DNA from: Isochrysis galbana
Lineage: Eukaryota > Haptophyta > Isochrysidales > Isochrysidaceae
Direction of reading: 5' to 3'
Assembly (NCBI GenBank): GCA_018136815.1
Contig: CM030931.1
Span: forward strand, 4,098,148-4,162,147
Length of the DNA stretch: 64,000 bases
Of this stretch, positions 53,976 through 64,000 are shown one piece after another. A model generated the notes under the pieces. That model was not told the origin of the DNA. It ran no database searches and saw only the letters and a program-made list of their open reading frames with translations. Numbering within the stretch: position 1 is the stretch's first letter; each line of letters begins with the position of its first letter. Position numbers and translations under genes: made by a program.

Positions 53976-55946
53976 TCACGCAGTCTCCTCGGCTTCCTGC
54001 CAAAGCCCTCGTGCAGTGCAAAGTACAAGTATAACAGCAAGGAGCTGCGAAGCGGCGCACAATAGGTACGGCAGTTGTGGGCAACCCCTCCGCATGCCAA
54101 TAGCGAAGAGCTTCCCGAATGAATACAAGCCGCCAACCCGGACGATGGCAGCAAGGTTATGGCAGCCAGAGGCAAGACGGCCCCGACCAAGACCGGTTTG
54201 AGTGCCGATCTGCATGATTCTGGCCATAACTGCAGCTGACATGCAGTCTTCGGTCGCAGCAAATAGTATAGAGCCGAAGGCGAGGGCTGATGAGCGCGAC
54301 ATGAAGAGCAAGTTGGCCACAACGGTCAAGAGAGTTGTGGCAATCGTGTGCCATTTCCCCCCAAGCCGCATGACAGACACACCGGTAAGTAACCCACCAG
54401 CGCTCGATGCAGCTCCAAGCAATCCACCATAAGCGGCGTTTGCACGTGTGCCCCATCCGCGCATCTCGATCGAATATACCTAGTTGCAAGTAACAAGGAA
54501 GTAGGGTAATGTGCGAACGGCTAGCCGTGGTTGTGCCAGTACAACGTGGGCGTGACAACGAGGACGCAAGTGGCGAAAGGATGGCTCACCTGCCACACAT
54601 CACCCTCTCCATCATGCAGTGCGTGGAGGCCCAAGATGAGAGCAAGGAAAGCGATTTGCCTGCCCGCCTTACCCTTGCGCGTGAAGAGAGAAAGGAAGCC
54701 CCCCGGTGTTGATTCGCGCGCGAGCCGAAGTTTGGAGAAGGGGCGTCTCATATCGGGTGAGAGTGTCTCTCGCGCACCGACGAGAGCGAAGCCGAGTCCA
54801 CTCAATGCGAGCAGCGCCGATACGCCGTATACAGATCGGATCGATGACACACCGGTCACCGATGCTGCCACTTTGGTTGCTACCGCTCCAGCTAGGATTT
54901 GGCCTCCGATGAACATGCCAAGGGCATATGCAATGCCCCAACATGCGGCCGTACGACCCTCAATGGCCGCCAGACTCGCCGAATCGCCTTGAAAGAGATC
55001 AGCACACGAAGTCCCTACTAGGAGGAAGTATGCTGTTCAACAGGGGAAGGGCAGGTACAAGAAGGTGAGCTTGACTTCAAGCAGATCGTGCAATCAAGGA
55101 TTTCAGCCCGAGGAAGTTGCCTCTCGGACCATCCACCCCATTTCAAACTGCAAGCCAACCGGTTCCAGCGCGGTCCTTCCTGTTGCGTGCCTGCTCACCG
55201 CTAACGATCGCTCCCATGAACATCCTGGACATGACGAGGACGGGAGCAGTTGGAGATACGACGGCAGTTATTCGTAGGCAAAGGGCCACGAAAGGCAAGA
55301 GGAGCAAGAGAGGACGGCGTCCGTGCACATCCGAAAGCGAGCCCACTACCGGCAGCATGGCAAAGTCGACCGCCGCACCAATCGAGGTTATTCGGGCCAA
55401 GGCCTCGGAGACCTGTGGTGATGCAAAAAAAGGATGCAGTAAGCGATCATAGCAGTGCGCATTGTTGCTTGGGCTCTGCCCTTAAGCGCTTTGTGAGCTG
55501 AGTGAGACGGCAAAAAAGAGGCAGGTCATACCCACCCTACCCATCCCTCTATATTGAAGCCACCTCCGCTTGCTCTGCCAGAAGAATGCTGGGCACACCT
55601 GGACCGAGGAGCCAATTGATGCGCCGAGCACAAGTGGCAGGGCTTGTGAAACGACTGCCTCAGCGCACACAACACAAGTGAGCGCGGCGCAGAGCGAGAG
55701 GATGTGCGTCCGCTCGGCACGCAGCCGCGACGTGGGGCGCGCAAGCGGGACTAGCGGCGTGACTGCGTGCAACTCATCCTCGCTCGTCCTTGGAATGAGG
55801 TTGGGCGGCGACGGCGGGAGGGACGGCGACTGCGGTCTGGGCGGTTGCGCAGAGAGGAGGGGTGCTGCTGTTCGAGATGGCGCACGCATCATGTACCCTG
55901 CCTCGAGCCATGCCAGCGTGAACAGTGTCGCTGCAAGCAGCGGCAT
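53976..55946 (-). CDS. Major facilitator superfamily transporter, four exons
   Basis: Exons on the minus strand: 55,946-55,599, 55,412-55,199, 55,032-54,590 and 54,479-53,976, with GT-AG borders and introns in phases 0, 1 and 0; 502 residues. The N-terminal ~85 residues hold a hydrophobic leader and a Pro/Ser-rich disordered stretch, possibly targeting. Transmembrane helices follow, with GSLSDVHGRRP at ~140-150, the MFS loop 2-3 signature, and GIAYALGMFIGGQ in the central region. The layout resembles drug:proton antiporters of the TetA type. The substrate is unknown. Exon joins were chosen by frame, splice signals and continuity of the helix pattern; the phase-1 join restores an alanine codon before YFLLVGTSCADLFQG. 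Confidence 0.85.
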
Positions 55947-56258
55947 CGGGCAAATCGGGTGTCCGCCGCACCACGGCGCACTGGCCGCAGCAGCACGAGG
56001 GGGAGGGGCGAGGGGGCCAAGCGGAGGAAGGTGGCAGCTGGAAGGAGAGAGGACGAGGAGCGAAAGGCGAGAGTGTGGGGGAAAGGAGCGAGAGGAGATG
56101 GACGAGGATCTCCCAGACCGACGGAGCGAGCGGGTGGAAGAGAAGGGCCGAGGGGGCGCAGCGAGGAGAGTGAGGAGAGTGAGGAGAGCGAGGAGCGGAG
56201 AGGAACGAGCCGCGCACGCCGACGGAGACGGAGAGCGGAGGCGCAGCTGGCGGACGAC

Positions 56259-56314
<56 letters not shown>

Positions 56315-57156
56315 GGGATGAGACGGACAGAGAGATAAAAAGGGGAGACGCAGAGGGAGATGAGGAAGGAGTTTGTCACCGAGCGTCCCTTCCAGAAAGT
56401 ATTTTTACCATTTGCCAGTCCCGTCAGATTTTGTTGTACGGGTAGTATAACCATAGTGCTGAGGGACCGTGCTGCCTCAGCACATCGGCACATCGGCAAC
56501 TTGGCAACGGAGACCCTACCCCGCAATGGGGGTGTGCAAGGTTGTAGGGCGGTCAAACAGGGTCCTTCTTTTAGGGACGAAAATTAGATCATGTCAGGGT
56601 TGAGGAAATTCGAGGATTTTTTTAGCTACATAGTACATAGCTACGCGCTACGCTCAGTAGTTCCTCCTCCTCCACCTCCACTCCTCCATCGTTATCTTCC
56701 CTTCTTTCTATCTTCTTCTTCTATCGCAGTGCTGTCGTGGGCGGCTAGCGATCGTTCTTTCAGTGTGTTTTCTAGCTCTTGGTCTCTCACGTTTCCCCGC
56801 TCTTGGTAGAGCCATATGCGTGGTAGTTCCGAAGTTCTTTGCGGATCTCTGCGTCCCCTTGCACCGTGGGTCAAGTGTCGTCCCCTGGCCCCTCCTTCTC
56901 CTTGGGGCCCTGGGGCGTCCCAATCCCTTGTAACGAATAATTCTGGAATCGCGCTGTTCGACGCTCGGGTTTTGCGAACTTCCGGCTTCCGGAAGAATTC
57001 CTTGGTCATTCTTTCCTCGTGTTTCAGGGAGTCGAAGCTCTCCTTGCTCGATGGCTTGGACTTGCTTCTTGCTTCTTGCTTCTGCGATTTCTCTAATCTT
57101 GTCGTTGAGTTCTCTTATCTTGTCTAGGCTTCTGGCGTCTGGCGTCGGGCTCCCCG
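55947..57156. other. MFS upstream region; GA microsatellite; weak frames
   Basis: Purine-rich upstream of the MFS gene with a (GA)n tract at ~56,262-56,305. GGGCGGTCAAACAG at 56,547-56,560 is a dispersed repeat. On the minus strand 57,150-56,692 a charged, coiled-coil-like frame (DKIRELNDKIREIAEARSKK) is open in overlapping frames but lacks start and homology. Confidence 0.4.
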
Positions 57157-57164
57157 TTGTTGAG

Positions 57165-57704
57165 CCCGGATGGGACAACAGGTACAAGGTCAACAGGTTT
57201 CGGGGGCCTCTTCCTATTAAGTTAATTATTAAGAGGACATGTTAACAGGTCGCAATAGGTCCGTAACAGGTCGAAATAAAACTCATTTTACTAATATTAT
57301 AGATGTTCGTACCAGCTAAGAGATCGGCTTCTCACACGGGTGGGTGTATTTGCCTATAAGGATAATTTTAATTCTCCTAAGGCACGCGCACAGCCTAATA
57401 ATGGGTATAGGGTGGGTCGGGAGAGCGAAAGCCGAGAGAGAAGTCCAGAGCTCTGGAGCGTTACGAACGGGGGTTACACCTTCCTCATTGCCCTCAGGCC
57501 CTATGGGCCATTACAATTCGTCAGGGATCTGAGATGATTTGGGCGTGGCTACGATAGCGGTACCTATAGTATAGGCCTGTAGCCACGCGCGAGGCGAGAA
57601 TATTGAAAGGTTTTTTTTACCTATTACCTATTAACAGGTAACAGGTCTGGTAGGCCTCTTGACCTCTTAATAGAACCTATTAGAAGCCTATTGTCCCATC
57701 TGGG
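57165..57704. mobile_element. hAT-like non-autonomous TIR element, 540 bp
   Basis: The left end CCCGGATGGGACAACAGG and the complement of the right end CCCAGATGGGACAATAGG match at 16 of 18 bases and are flanked by the perfect 8-bp repeat TTGTTGAG (57,157-57,164 and 57,705-57,712). Subterminal ACAGGT motifs and CCTATTA repeats are frequent at both ends, as in hAT elements. There is no transposase. An internal stretch at 57,470-57,525 resembles 38,892-38,945. Confidence 0.88.
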
Positions 57705-57712
57705 TTGTTGAG

Positions 57713-58185
57713 TGCCTGTTTGATGGATTTAACATTTAACTCAGCCCTAGCGCTTGCTGCTTCCTCGCCTTCCCCTTCCCCCCTTCGTTCCTTGTTGTTC
57801 TGTTTCCGGGGTCCGGCCAAGGTGCGCCACCTCCACCTTGGGCCCGGCTCGGTGGGTCGGTGGGTGGGGTGGGTCCGGCAGACCTGTTGGTCATGTTTTG
57901 TGGTCGTTTTGGGTTTTGGTGCGGCATGCACACGGGTTTATGAGGGCGTACTGCTGTTGCTGTGTTGCTTCCACGGGCCACGGGTGATTTCTTAATTCTT
58001 ATCGCGCGCCCCCTCCGGTGCTTTGGCGAGATAGTGGGTTCGCGCCCTCGTGCGGTTGTTCAGCACGTTCGCTGTGGGTGATGTTGTCACCCATCGCACG
58101 CAAGTATTTGAACTTAGTAGTATGTGTTGTGTTAATGTGATAGCAGTATACCCCCATAATCTTACTTGAGCCCCTTGATCAGAAG
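57713..58185. other. Intergenic
   Basis: No gene supported. Confidence 0.4.
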
Positions 58186-59235
58186 TCAGCCCGTATCTAC
58201 ATCCTGGTGACGCGGTGACGCGTGCAACATCAGCATATTTCGTTCAGCTGTCGAAAAGTTGAGTAATGATGACGCGTTGCAACTCCAAACTGAGTGCAGA
58301 ATGCGACAACTTGGGCAAGAGAAGTCGCGCTTTGAGCATAGTCCCCAAATGCGGTATACATCACGACTTGGTGCGGTGTACGATAGTGTGTTGTCATTGT
58401 ACAAGATCTCTGAGTCTTTCATGTTCTTCAGGCCGTGGATTGCGAGGGCACTACCATGATCTGGATGAAAGTGAACGGTAAGGCCGCAGCATTGAAGCGC
58501 ACCCATGGCAGTGTGCAACTGACCCGCAGCATAGGGTGAGAAAGCATAGGGCGTCTCAGCAAACTCGGCCGCCATCCAGAACATCTCTTTATCGCCGTGC
58601 ACATAGTTTTGCCAAATTTCTGCCTTCATGGCCAACATCGCCAACGTTTTTGTATGTCTCTTTCTATCTAAGACTATGATTCCTGACTCTGCGTGGTTGT
58701 TGGATTTCCTTCTCCACACATTGGATGTTTGGAGCTGGGTTGAGGCGTTTTTCAGGCTCTGATGAAGAAGTTCAAAGAATGGGGACTGAGAATTTGGTGA
58801 GAAGTTCCACATGAATTGTCGGTCTCGGAACAGCATCAAGCCAGTCTCGCTGTACTCTCGCGTTTGGAAAAGCACCTGAGGGGACTGAAGAAACAGCACA
58901 TCTGAGTCCACGAAGATGATCTGACTGAGCCTTGTCTGAAGTATCGATGCCACTTTGCAATTGAACCGATTCTGGAGCACCTGCTTTTCGACTTGATGAA
59001 CTGAAACTTGGATTCCTCTAGCACGCACCTTTGCTTCCCACTCCTGTGCATGTGTGCGTTGTTGCTCCATCTCTCCAGCAGTGAAGTACAGCTCAACGCT
59101 TAAAGTCAGCTTGAAGTGGGCGTGCATGTTCACCACAGCGCTCGGGCCATGCAGTGATCCGCCTGCCGCACACATGAGTAGGCCGCTATCCATGCTATCT
59201 TGGAAAGACGGCAGAGAGTGGGAAGTCCTCTGCAT
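58186..59235 (-). CDS. GT71-like (alpha-mannosyltransferase-type) glycosyltransferase
   Basis: 349 residues from the ATG at 59,235. Near the start GLLMCAAGG opens the nucleotide-binding fold. FVDSDVLFLQSP at ~108-119 carries the DxD metal/sugar-nucleotide site. ESGIIVLDR at ~183-191, HGDKEMFWMA at ~213-222 and HGLKN at ~269 are the further motifs expected of the MNN1/GT71 group, Golgi enzymes adding mannose to glycans. The C-terminus is Cys/Ser-rich. The domain is essentially complete, but no membrane anchor is present; ACTTTCCCCCTATGCAG just at the ATG could be a splice acceptor, so an upstream exon with the anchor may be missing here. Confidence 0.72.
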   Translation of the reverse strand: MQRTSHSLPSFQDSMDSGLLMCAAGGSLHGPSAVVNMHAHFKLTLSVELYFTAGEMEQQRTHAQEWEAKVRARGIQVSVHQVEKQVLQNRFNCKVASILQTRLSQIIFVDSDVLFLQSPQVLFQTREYSETGLMLFRDRQFMWNFSPNSQSPFFELLHQSLKNASTQLQTSNVWRRKSNNHAESGIIVLDRKRHTKTLAMLAMKAEIWQNYVHGDKEMFWMAAEFAETPYAFSPYAAGQLHTAMGALQCCGLTVHFHPDHGSALAIHGLKNMKDSEILYNDNTLSYTAPSRDVYRIWGLCSKRDFSCPSCRILHSVWSCNASSLLNFSTAERNMLMLHASPRHQDVDTG

Positions 59236-59753
59236 AGGGGGAAAGTCTCTGTCAACTTGACGTCACCAAGGCGCTTAGCTGAAGGTGAATGAGGGGTAGG
59301 GGGAGAAAGCACACACGCAGATGGAGAGGGGGGGAGGGGCTGACGACGACAGCGACAGCGGGAGCGTCACTGAGAGCGCGGGATGGCGAGGGAGAGGGGG
59401 CGCGGGTGGAACGGAGAGAGGGAGAAGGGGGAGAGGGAGGGAGGGAGAGGGAGAGAAGGGGAGAGGAAGAACGGAGCAAGATATTACAGGACACAGAAAG
59501 AGACAGAGAGGGCAGCAGCCAACCCGCGAGCCGGAGGCAATGGAGACCCAGTCCTAGGGCCCGAATAGCGGGGCGCCTGCTAGCGGTGCGAGGCCTGGGA
59601 GAGGGGAGAGTTAGAGAGGGGGGGAAGGCCAAGAAGTAGAAGCGGAGAATAAAAAGGGTTAGGTGAGAGAGGAAACCCTTGCATGAATAAGGGTGTGAAT
59701 GCCCAAAACAGAGTTTCTTCCTGTGTGGCAGGTGGCAGGCAGTTCGTGGGGCG
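59236..59753. other. Intergenic between divergent genes
   Basis: Shared upstream region of the GT71-like gene (minus) and the metallophosphoesterase gene (plus). Purine-rich, no further feature. Confidence 0.4.
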
Positions 59754-61278
59754 ATGGCGACCAGCTGCCCGATGGCATACCGTCTCGGAGCCAAGCGCTT
59801 CCGGAGCTGTCCGAGCGTCCAGGCGAGCACGGTCTTCGCGGTCGGAGGACTCTACGGAAATTCCTACGCCCTCTCCGCTGTGCTGCGCCGAACATCGCGC
59901 GAGCGGCAGCCCTCGCTGGTCGTGATGAATGGAGATTTCAACTTTTTCAATGCAGATCCTCGCTGGTGGTCTGAGACAAACACGCTCATCAGGAAAGGTG
60001 TCTTCAGAGGCGACGGCGAGTCATTCGGAGCCAGTCCAGTGCGCTTGCTAGCGACGCAGGGCAACGTTGAGGTTGAAATCTCAGAGCGTTCTTCTGGCGG
60101 TTGTGGGTGTGGATATCCATCATACGTGTCACCGGGCGTCATTACACGATCAGACGAGATTGTGAGCCAGCTGCGAGCTGCCGCTCACCACCCAGCTGCG
60201 GACCGGTCCATAATCACTTGGCTAAGAAGCCTGCCGCCTGCACTCGCTGTCGAAGTTGTGTCGCCCGAGTCTAGCGACAGCTCTTGCGCATCAAAGCCGG
60301 CTGCACGCATTGCTATCCTTCATGGAGACCCAGAGAATTTGTCTGGATGGGGTCTTTCATCAGAGGCAGTGGACGCTGAGGGCGCTGGATTGGCACCCGA
60401 GTATTACGACTCTGTTAGCACACCGAATTTGGGTGCAGAAGGCGGCATTGTACATTCCGGTCAAATCAGCAGTGGGCAATCTGAGTTAAGTGCGTTCATA
60501 GATCAACAGGTGCAATGCAACCCAAGTCTCAGAGCAAGCGCTTACGACTGCGAGCTCCACGCCGTAGTCCACGTGCCCTGCGCTGTGTCCTACATATAAT
60601 CTGAATGCGGTGCTTGCTCGCCAGTTAAGGACTCGCCCGCTTCTAGGATCGAAGTTTGCAGAATGACCTACAAGCGATGACGGTCATTTGTCCTCATCCC
60701 ATGGACTAGGGTGTGTTGTACTTTGGCCTGACCTAATCCATGCCGCCCATACCTGACTTCAGAGGAAACTGCGTCGTCAGCTAGGCTTCGACGTCGAGGT
60801 GCACGAGCGCTCGGGGCGTGAACGCTTGTTGAGCTGGTTTGGCCAAATGGAAGTCCGTGCGATCCTTTCGACGCACTCGTGCCTTGCATTTGCTCAAGAT
60901 TTGTTGCCTTCTGAGAGAGAAGCCTCAGTGCATGGGCTCATAGGAGGTGCGCCACTTGCAGTCTTCAATAATGGTTCCGCCGGAATGCCGAACTTTGCAG
61001 GCGAGCGATGTGGCCTTATGACACGAGTATCCGCCGATGAAGATGTGCCGGCCGATTCGATCTACGGGGTGCAAGTAGGGCCTCTCCGAATAGATGCAGT
61101 GCCCGTCCTCTACGACCACGAGGCATGGTGGCACACATTCCGTAAGGCGTGGCCTGTGGACTCGGCAGCTGCTCTTTCCTACGCTGATCGGATCGACCGA
61201 GGGCCTAATTATACTCGGGCTATGGCGATGAGGCTCACTGGATCTGGATGCAGAGATGGGAGGCGCCCTATGGCCTAA
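59754..61278 (+). CDS. Metallophosphoesterase-like protein, two exons
   Basis: Exon 1 59,754-60,509 and exon 2 60,763-61,278 (GT-AG, phase 0) give 423 residues. The motif order follows the calcineurin-like phosphoesterase superfamily in a variant form: AVGGLYGN (~29-35), NGDFNFFN (~59-66), ATQGNVEVE (~100-108), GCGCGYP (~116-122), ILHGDPENLSGW (~188-199), STHSC (~288-292) and NNGSAGMPNF (~321-330). The first motif has GGLYGN where GDxHG is usual, so metal binding may be altered. Substrate unknown. The intron choice joins FIDQQ to RKLRRQLGF; an alternative acceptor 18 bases downstream (60,781) would also keep frame. The C-terminal 15 residues may be intron read-through. Confidence 0.7.
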
Positions 61279-62778
61279 GGGCTTAGGGTTCCGATTGGTT
61301 AGGGCTAGCCGAGACGGGACCGACTATTGTAGCATTGTTGAAGCGCATCAAGTTCAACTGGCATGCGTCCTTGTGTCCGAGTGAACTGAATCTCCGAAAT
61401 TTGCTGTGGTCAATTTCGGCCATGCGCTGAAGCAAGGATTGCGGATTGCCCTGCGCCATTGCTCACCAATTATCTTTCATCTTTGCAGGAGTACATAGCG
61501 TACCATTGTGACTCGGTGGAGCGAGTTCGTGTGGTTGTGTACTGTGGGTCGGCAGGATATTGAGATGTAGGATGGAATGATTGTTCCCCGGATGAACATG
61601 GGAAGAGGAAGAGGAGGCGTCGGGCATGGGAGGACGAAGCAGATGATTTTGGCATAAGGGTGTTCCGATTCCGACGCCCAAATACCACTACTACTACTAT
61701 TAAAACTAAAAAAAATCAGCTTCAGCTTGCGAGTCTCATTGTCCGCCTGCCGAAAAATCGGCGCATTTTGCCAATGCGCATTGCAAACGTTCGTTCGTCC
61801 TCGTGACCACGAAAGAATCAGCTCGCGAAACTTTTTAGTTGCTTTGTTTGACGTAATCGCATGAGCATGACTCATGGCACTGAGCACTCAGCTGGAATTT
61901 TGGATGTTGATAGATTATGGGCGCAAGCTTGTCGCAAAAAGTCGATTTTCCCCGTCCCCACCCCTAGCCCTAGCGACGGGGGACGGGGGATGCGGGGGGC
62001 CGGGGAAAGCCGCGAGGGAAGGGCTGTGGAGCGGGCGCGGTGGGGCAACTGGAAGAGCCCTCCGCCAACAGAGGCCTTGGTCCGTGACACCGTGACATGC
62101 GCGCGAGCGCGAGCGCGAGCATCTCCTCTGCCCACAACATGACAGTAGGCGTGATACGTGCGATAGTCTCACGTCGCAATGGCGGCCGCGCCGCCACGTG
62201 CACCACCCTACAGCTAGGCCAGCCGGCACTCCCGACCGGGAAGAAGAAGTAAAGATTTACGAAACGTAAGTATTGGGCTGTTGGGTCGCTGACTCGGCCC
62301 TCGCCGATCGCTATAACAACCTTATTGTTTGAAGTTGAAGGGAGGAGCTATACACTCTCAGACAAAGAATTTGGTACAAGTCTATCCGCAATATGGAATC
62401 CACCCGAATCTTTGCCGCCTTCGACGAAAAGAAAAAGGAGAGAGCATGATTTGCTAATCAGTTGCACCGGAAGTGGGAGGGAAGGTGCCGCACAAGGAAG
62501 AGCGACTCGTATCCAGTGTGCGACTCATCCATAGGTACGCCACGCACAGACGCGATGATCCCCACAATGATCTCACCAGTGCGGCGAGGCTGACTAGGTG
62601 AGCGCAAAAGAAGAAACTTGGGCCTCCAAGTCGGATCTAGAGGTAGCGTGCATTAATCAGCGTGCATTAATCAGCGTGCATTAATCAGCGATACCGAGCG
62701 CTCAAAAGCTTGGTGGGCCGGTGGGAGTGCTCATGACTTGAGCTAGCTGCAGACATTATCGAGCTGACTCAGCAAGTT
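61279..62778. other. Intergenic
   Basis: Three tandem copies of CGTGCATTAATCAG (14 bp) at 62,647-62,688. Otherwise no gene; short frames at 61,463-61,887 and 62,325-62,534 lack support. Confidence 0.45.
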
Positions 62779-63996
62779 CTACTGGCCTTCCTTAGCAGCC
62801 GCTGCCTTCGCCAAAGCCTTCTCGCGTCCTTTGGCCATCGAGTAAAGGTAGGAGCCGATGATGGCGATGCTTGAACCAACCACAGAGAACGTTGTCATGG
62901 GAGTCTTGAAGAAAACGACACAGGCGAGAAGAATCACCACTCGTTTGAGTGTGTTGGCCACGGCATGTGTGACCGGATTGACATTATTCAGGGCGAGCAT
63001 GGCAACTTCATTGTACAAGTAGAAGTAGAGGCCTGTGGAGACGGTGTACTTGATGATGTGCGAGGCTGGATTGACGGCTGTGGCCGCCGTCCACTTGCCT
63101 AGCGCGACCGGACCCTCAAGGATGAGGGCAAGCGGAAGAGCCCAAAGGAAGGACATCGCGGTCAGCACACCAAAGAGATTCTCCGGCGTCATGTTCTCTC
63201 CCGTAGGCTTATCCATCGAGGCTCGCGAAAGGATGTTGCGCGTAGCGAAGGCGAGGTTGGATAGCATTGCGCCACCAAAGGACATCCACGTGAAGGAAAG
63301 TTCGCTAACAGAGGCAATCGCAACACCTGCAACAATTGGGATGAGAGCTGCGAGCGCCGGTGCTGAGATGGATGAGCCAAGGATGGCCCAGGAGAGGCCA
63401 GCGGTGCACACAGGCTCGGCTGCTTTGACGATTTGTGTGAAGGAGACGGCCCCTGCGCCTGCAGAGACAACTGCGCCGATGTGCCCGATGGCGTGCATGA
63501 AGCTGATGGGCAGGAAGGTCATGATGGCCGCTGTGGAGAGCTTTGGCTTCTTGCGCAGTCCAGTCAGCCAGAGAAATGAGACGAATGCGGTGCCCACGCC
63601 GAGGGACGCAGCGGAGTGGCTCCATGGAAGAGAGATGGCATTGAGACGAACCTTGTTCGTGATGTTGTATCCCGTCGAGAGCGCGAACCACAGCGCAAAG
63701 TAGATGCCGATCTTGATAGTGCGGAGGGTCGTATGCGGCGCCAGAATGCTGCAGCCAGTCTTCTCGTCGCAGAGCGCTAGGCACTCCTCATCGTCGATGT
63801 CAGAGCAAGTGATGGTCTCATATTTGACACTCGTGTCCCCGCGTGCCAGCTTGACGGCCTTCTCGAACATGGGTGCAACCGAGTAGAGCGATAGCTTCAT
63901 TTGCGGCGCTGTCATGTGGTGTCCGAAGCGAGGTGAGACTAGAGGACGAGGCGTGTGGGCGAGGAGCGCGCGGGCGGCGGGGGCGGCGAGGCCCAT
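62779..63996 (-). CDS. Triose-phosphate/phosphate translocator (plastid membrane)
   Basis: 405 residues from the ATG at 63,996; the window ends four bases later, so an upstream leader cannot be excluded. The N-terminal ~110 residues are leader-like and acidic. From ~115 about nine hydrophobic helices follow with typical TPT/NST features: YNITNKVRLN, FLPISFMHAIGHIGAVVS, VSFTQIVKAAEPVCTAGLS, SFGGAMLSNLAFATRNILSR, YFYLYNEVAMLALNNVNPVTHAVANTLKRVVI and FKTPMTTFSVVGSSIAIIGS. The paired Lys/Arg in KAAEP and NTLKRV are the phosphate-binding residues of plastid phosphate translocators. It exchanges triose-phosphate (or a relative) for inorganic phosphate across a plastid membrane; which of the four membranes cannot be told. 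Intronless. Confidence 0.93.
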   Translation of the reverse strand: MGLAAPAARALLAHTPRPLVSPRFGHHMTAPQMKLSLYSVAPMFEKAVKLARGDTSVKYETITCSDIDDEECLALCDEKTGCSILAPHTTLRTIKIGIYFALWFALSTGYNITNKVRLNAISLPWSHSAASLGVGTAFVSFLWLTGLRKKPKLSTAAIMTFLPISFMHAIGHIGAVVSAGAGAVSFTQIVKAAEPVCTAGLSWAILGSSISAPALAALIPIVAGVAIASVSELSFTWMSFGGAMLSNLAFATRNILSRASMDKPTGENMTPENLFGVLTAMSFLWALPLALILEGPVALGKWTAATAVNPASHIIKYTVSTGLYFYLYNEVAMLALNNVNPVTHAVANTLKRVVILLACVVFFKTPMTTFSVVGSSIAIIGSYLYSMAKGREKALAKAAAAKEGQ

Positions 63997-64000
63997 GAGG

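Noticed and set aside
56692-57193. Charged coiled-coil frames on the minus strand
   Set aside because: Overlapping frames of similar quality, no start codon context and no recognised family; left as intergenic.

Overview
The window reads as nuclear DNA of a eukaryotic microalga with a secondary plastid, most likely a haptophyte. The grounds are: GC-rich DNA with long CT/GA and poly-C tracts; genes split by a few short GT-AG introns; a plastid phosphate-translocator homologue; a cytochrome b5-fused front-end desaturase with a signal-peptide-like leader ending ASA-Y; and a cysteine motif (CxxWC...HCxxCKCxxCxFC) in the glycosidase-like gene that I associate with haptophyte proteins. The clade is an inference; the eukaryotic, algal nature is secure. 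No rRNA, tRNA or CRISPR array was recognised.

Host genes, left to right: an inverted pair of identical TPR-like genes (3.3-4.8 and 11.6-13.1 kb); a DUF2993-like lipid-binding protein (24.3-25.4); a front-end fatty-acid desaturase (27.6-29.0); a protein-only RNase P (PRORP) with three exons (33.0-35.1); a GH5-like glycosidase with a membrane anchor (35.8-38.4); a large EF-hand/HEAT protein with two exons (40.7-44.9); a four-exon MFS transporter (54.0-55.9); a GT71-like glycosyltransferase (58.2-59.2); a two-exon metallophosphoesterase (59.8-61.3); and a triose-phosphate/phosphate translocator (62.8-64.0). They show no operon-like logic; several concern plastid or membrane function.

The rest is largely mobile DNA. 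One non-LTR retrotransposon (LINE) is essentially full length (16,820-23,214), bounded by a 15-bp target-site duplication, and encodes a CCCH-finger region, an AP-type endonuclease, reverse transcriptase and a C-terminal CCHC knuckle. At least eight relatives or fragments lie around it. They share an 8-bp hairpin immediately upstream of the start codon, whose sequence varies while pairing is kept, and a T-run rather than an A-run at the sense 3' end. Two copies have lost the endonuclease-RT core but keep both ends, and one ~750-bp copy keeps only the two termini yet has its own TSD. Three short TIR elements with 8-bp TSDs (29,989; 30,917; 57,165) are hAT-like, one of them splitting a Gag-like gene, and a degraded hAT transposase tail is present at 52.6 kb. 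Two Gag-like genes (30.7-32.2, 46.0-48.2) lack pol.

The region 50.4-52.2 kb looks like a remnant of a large DNA virus: an AT-richer orphan ORF, a repeated 14-bp promoter-like motif with a TATA element, and a reading frame with motifs of a protein family known from nucleocytoplasmic large DNA viruses, broken by an in-frame stop. A 2.6-kb inverted duplication at 3.1-5.9 and 10.6-13.3 kb shows no protein difference across the gene but clear divergence just beyond the stop codon, which suggests gene conversion.
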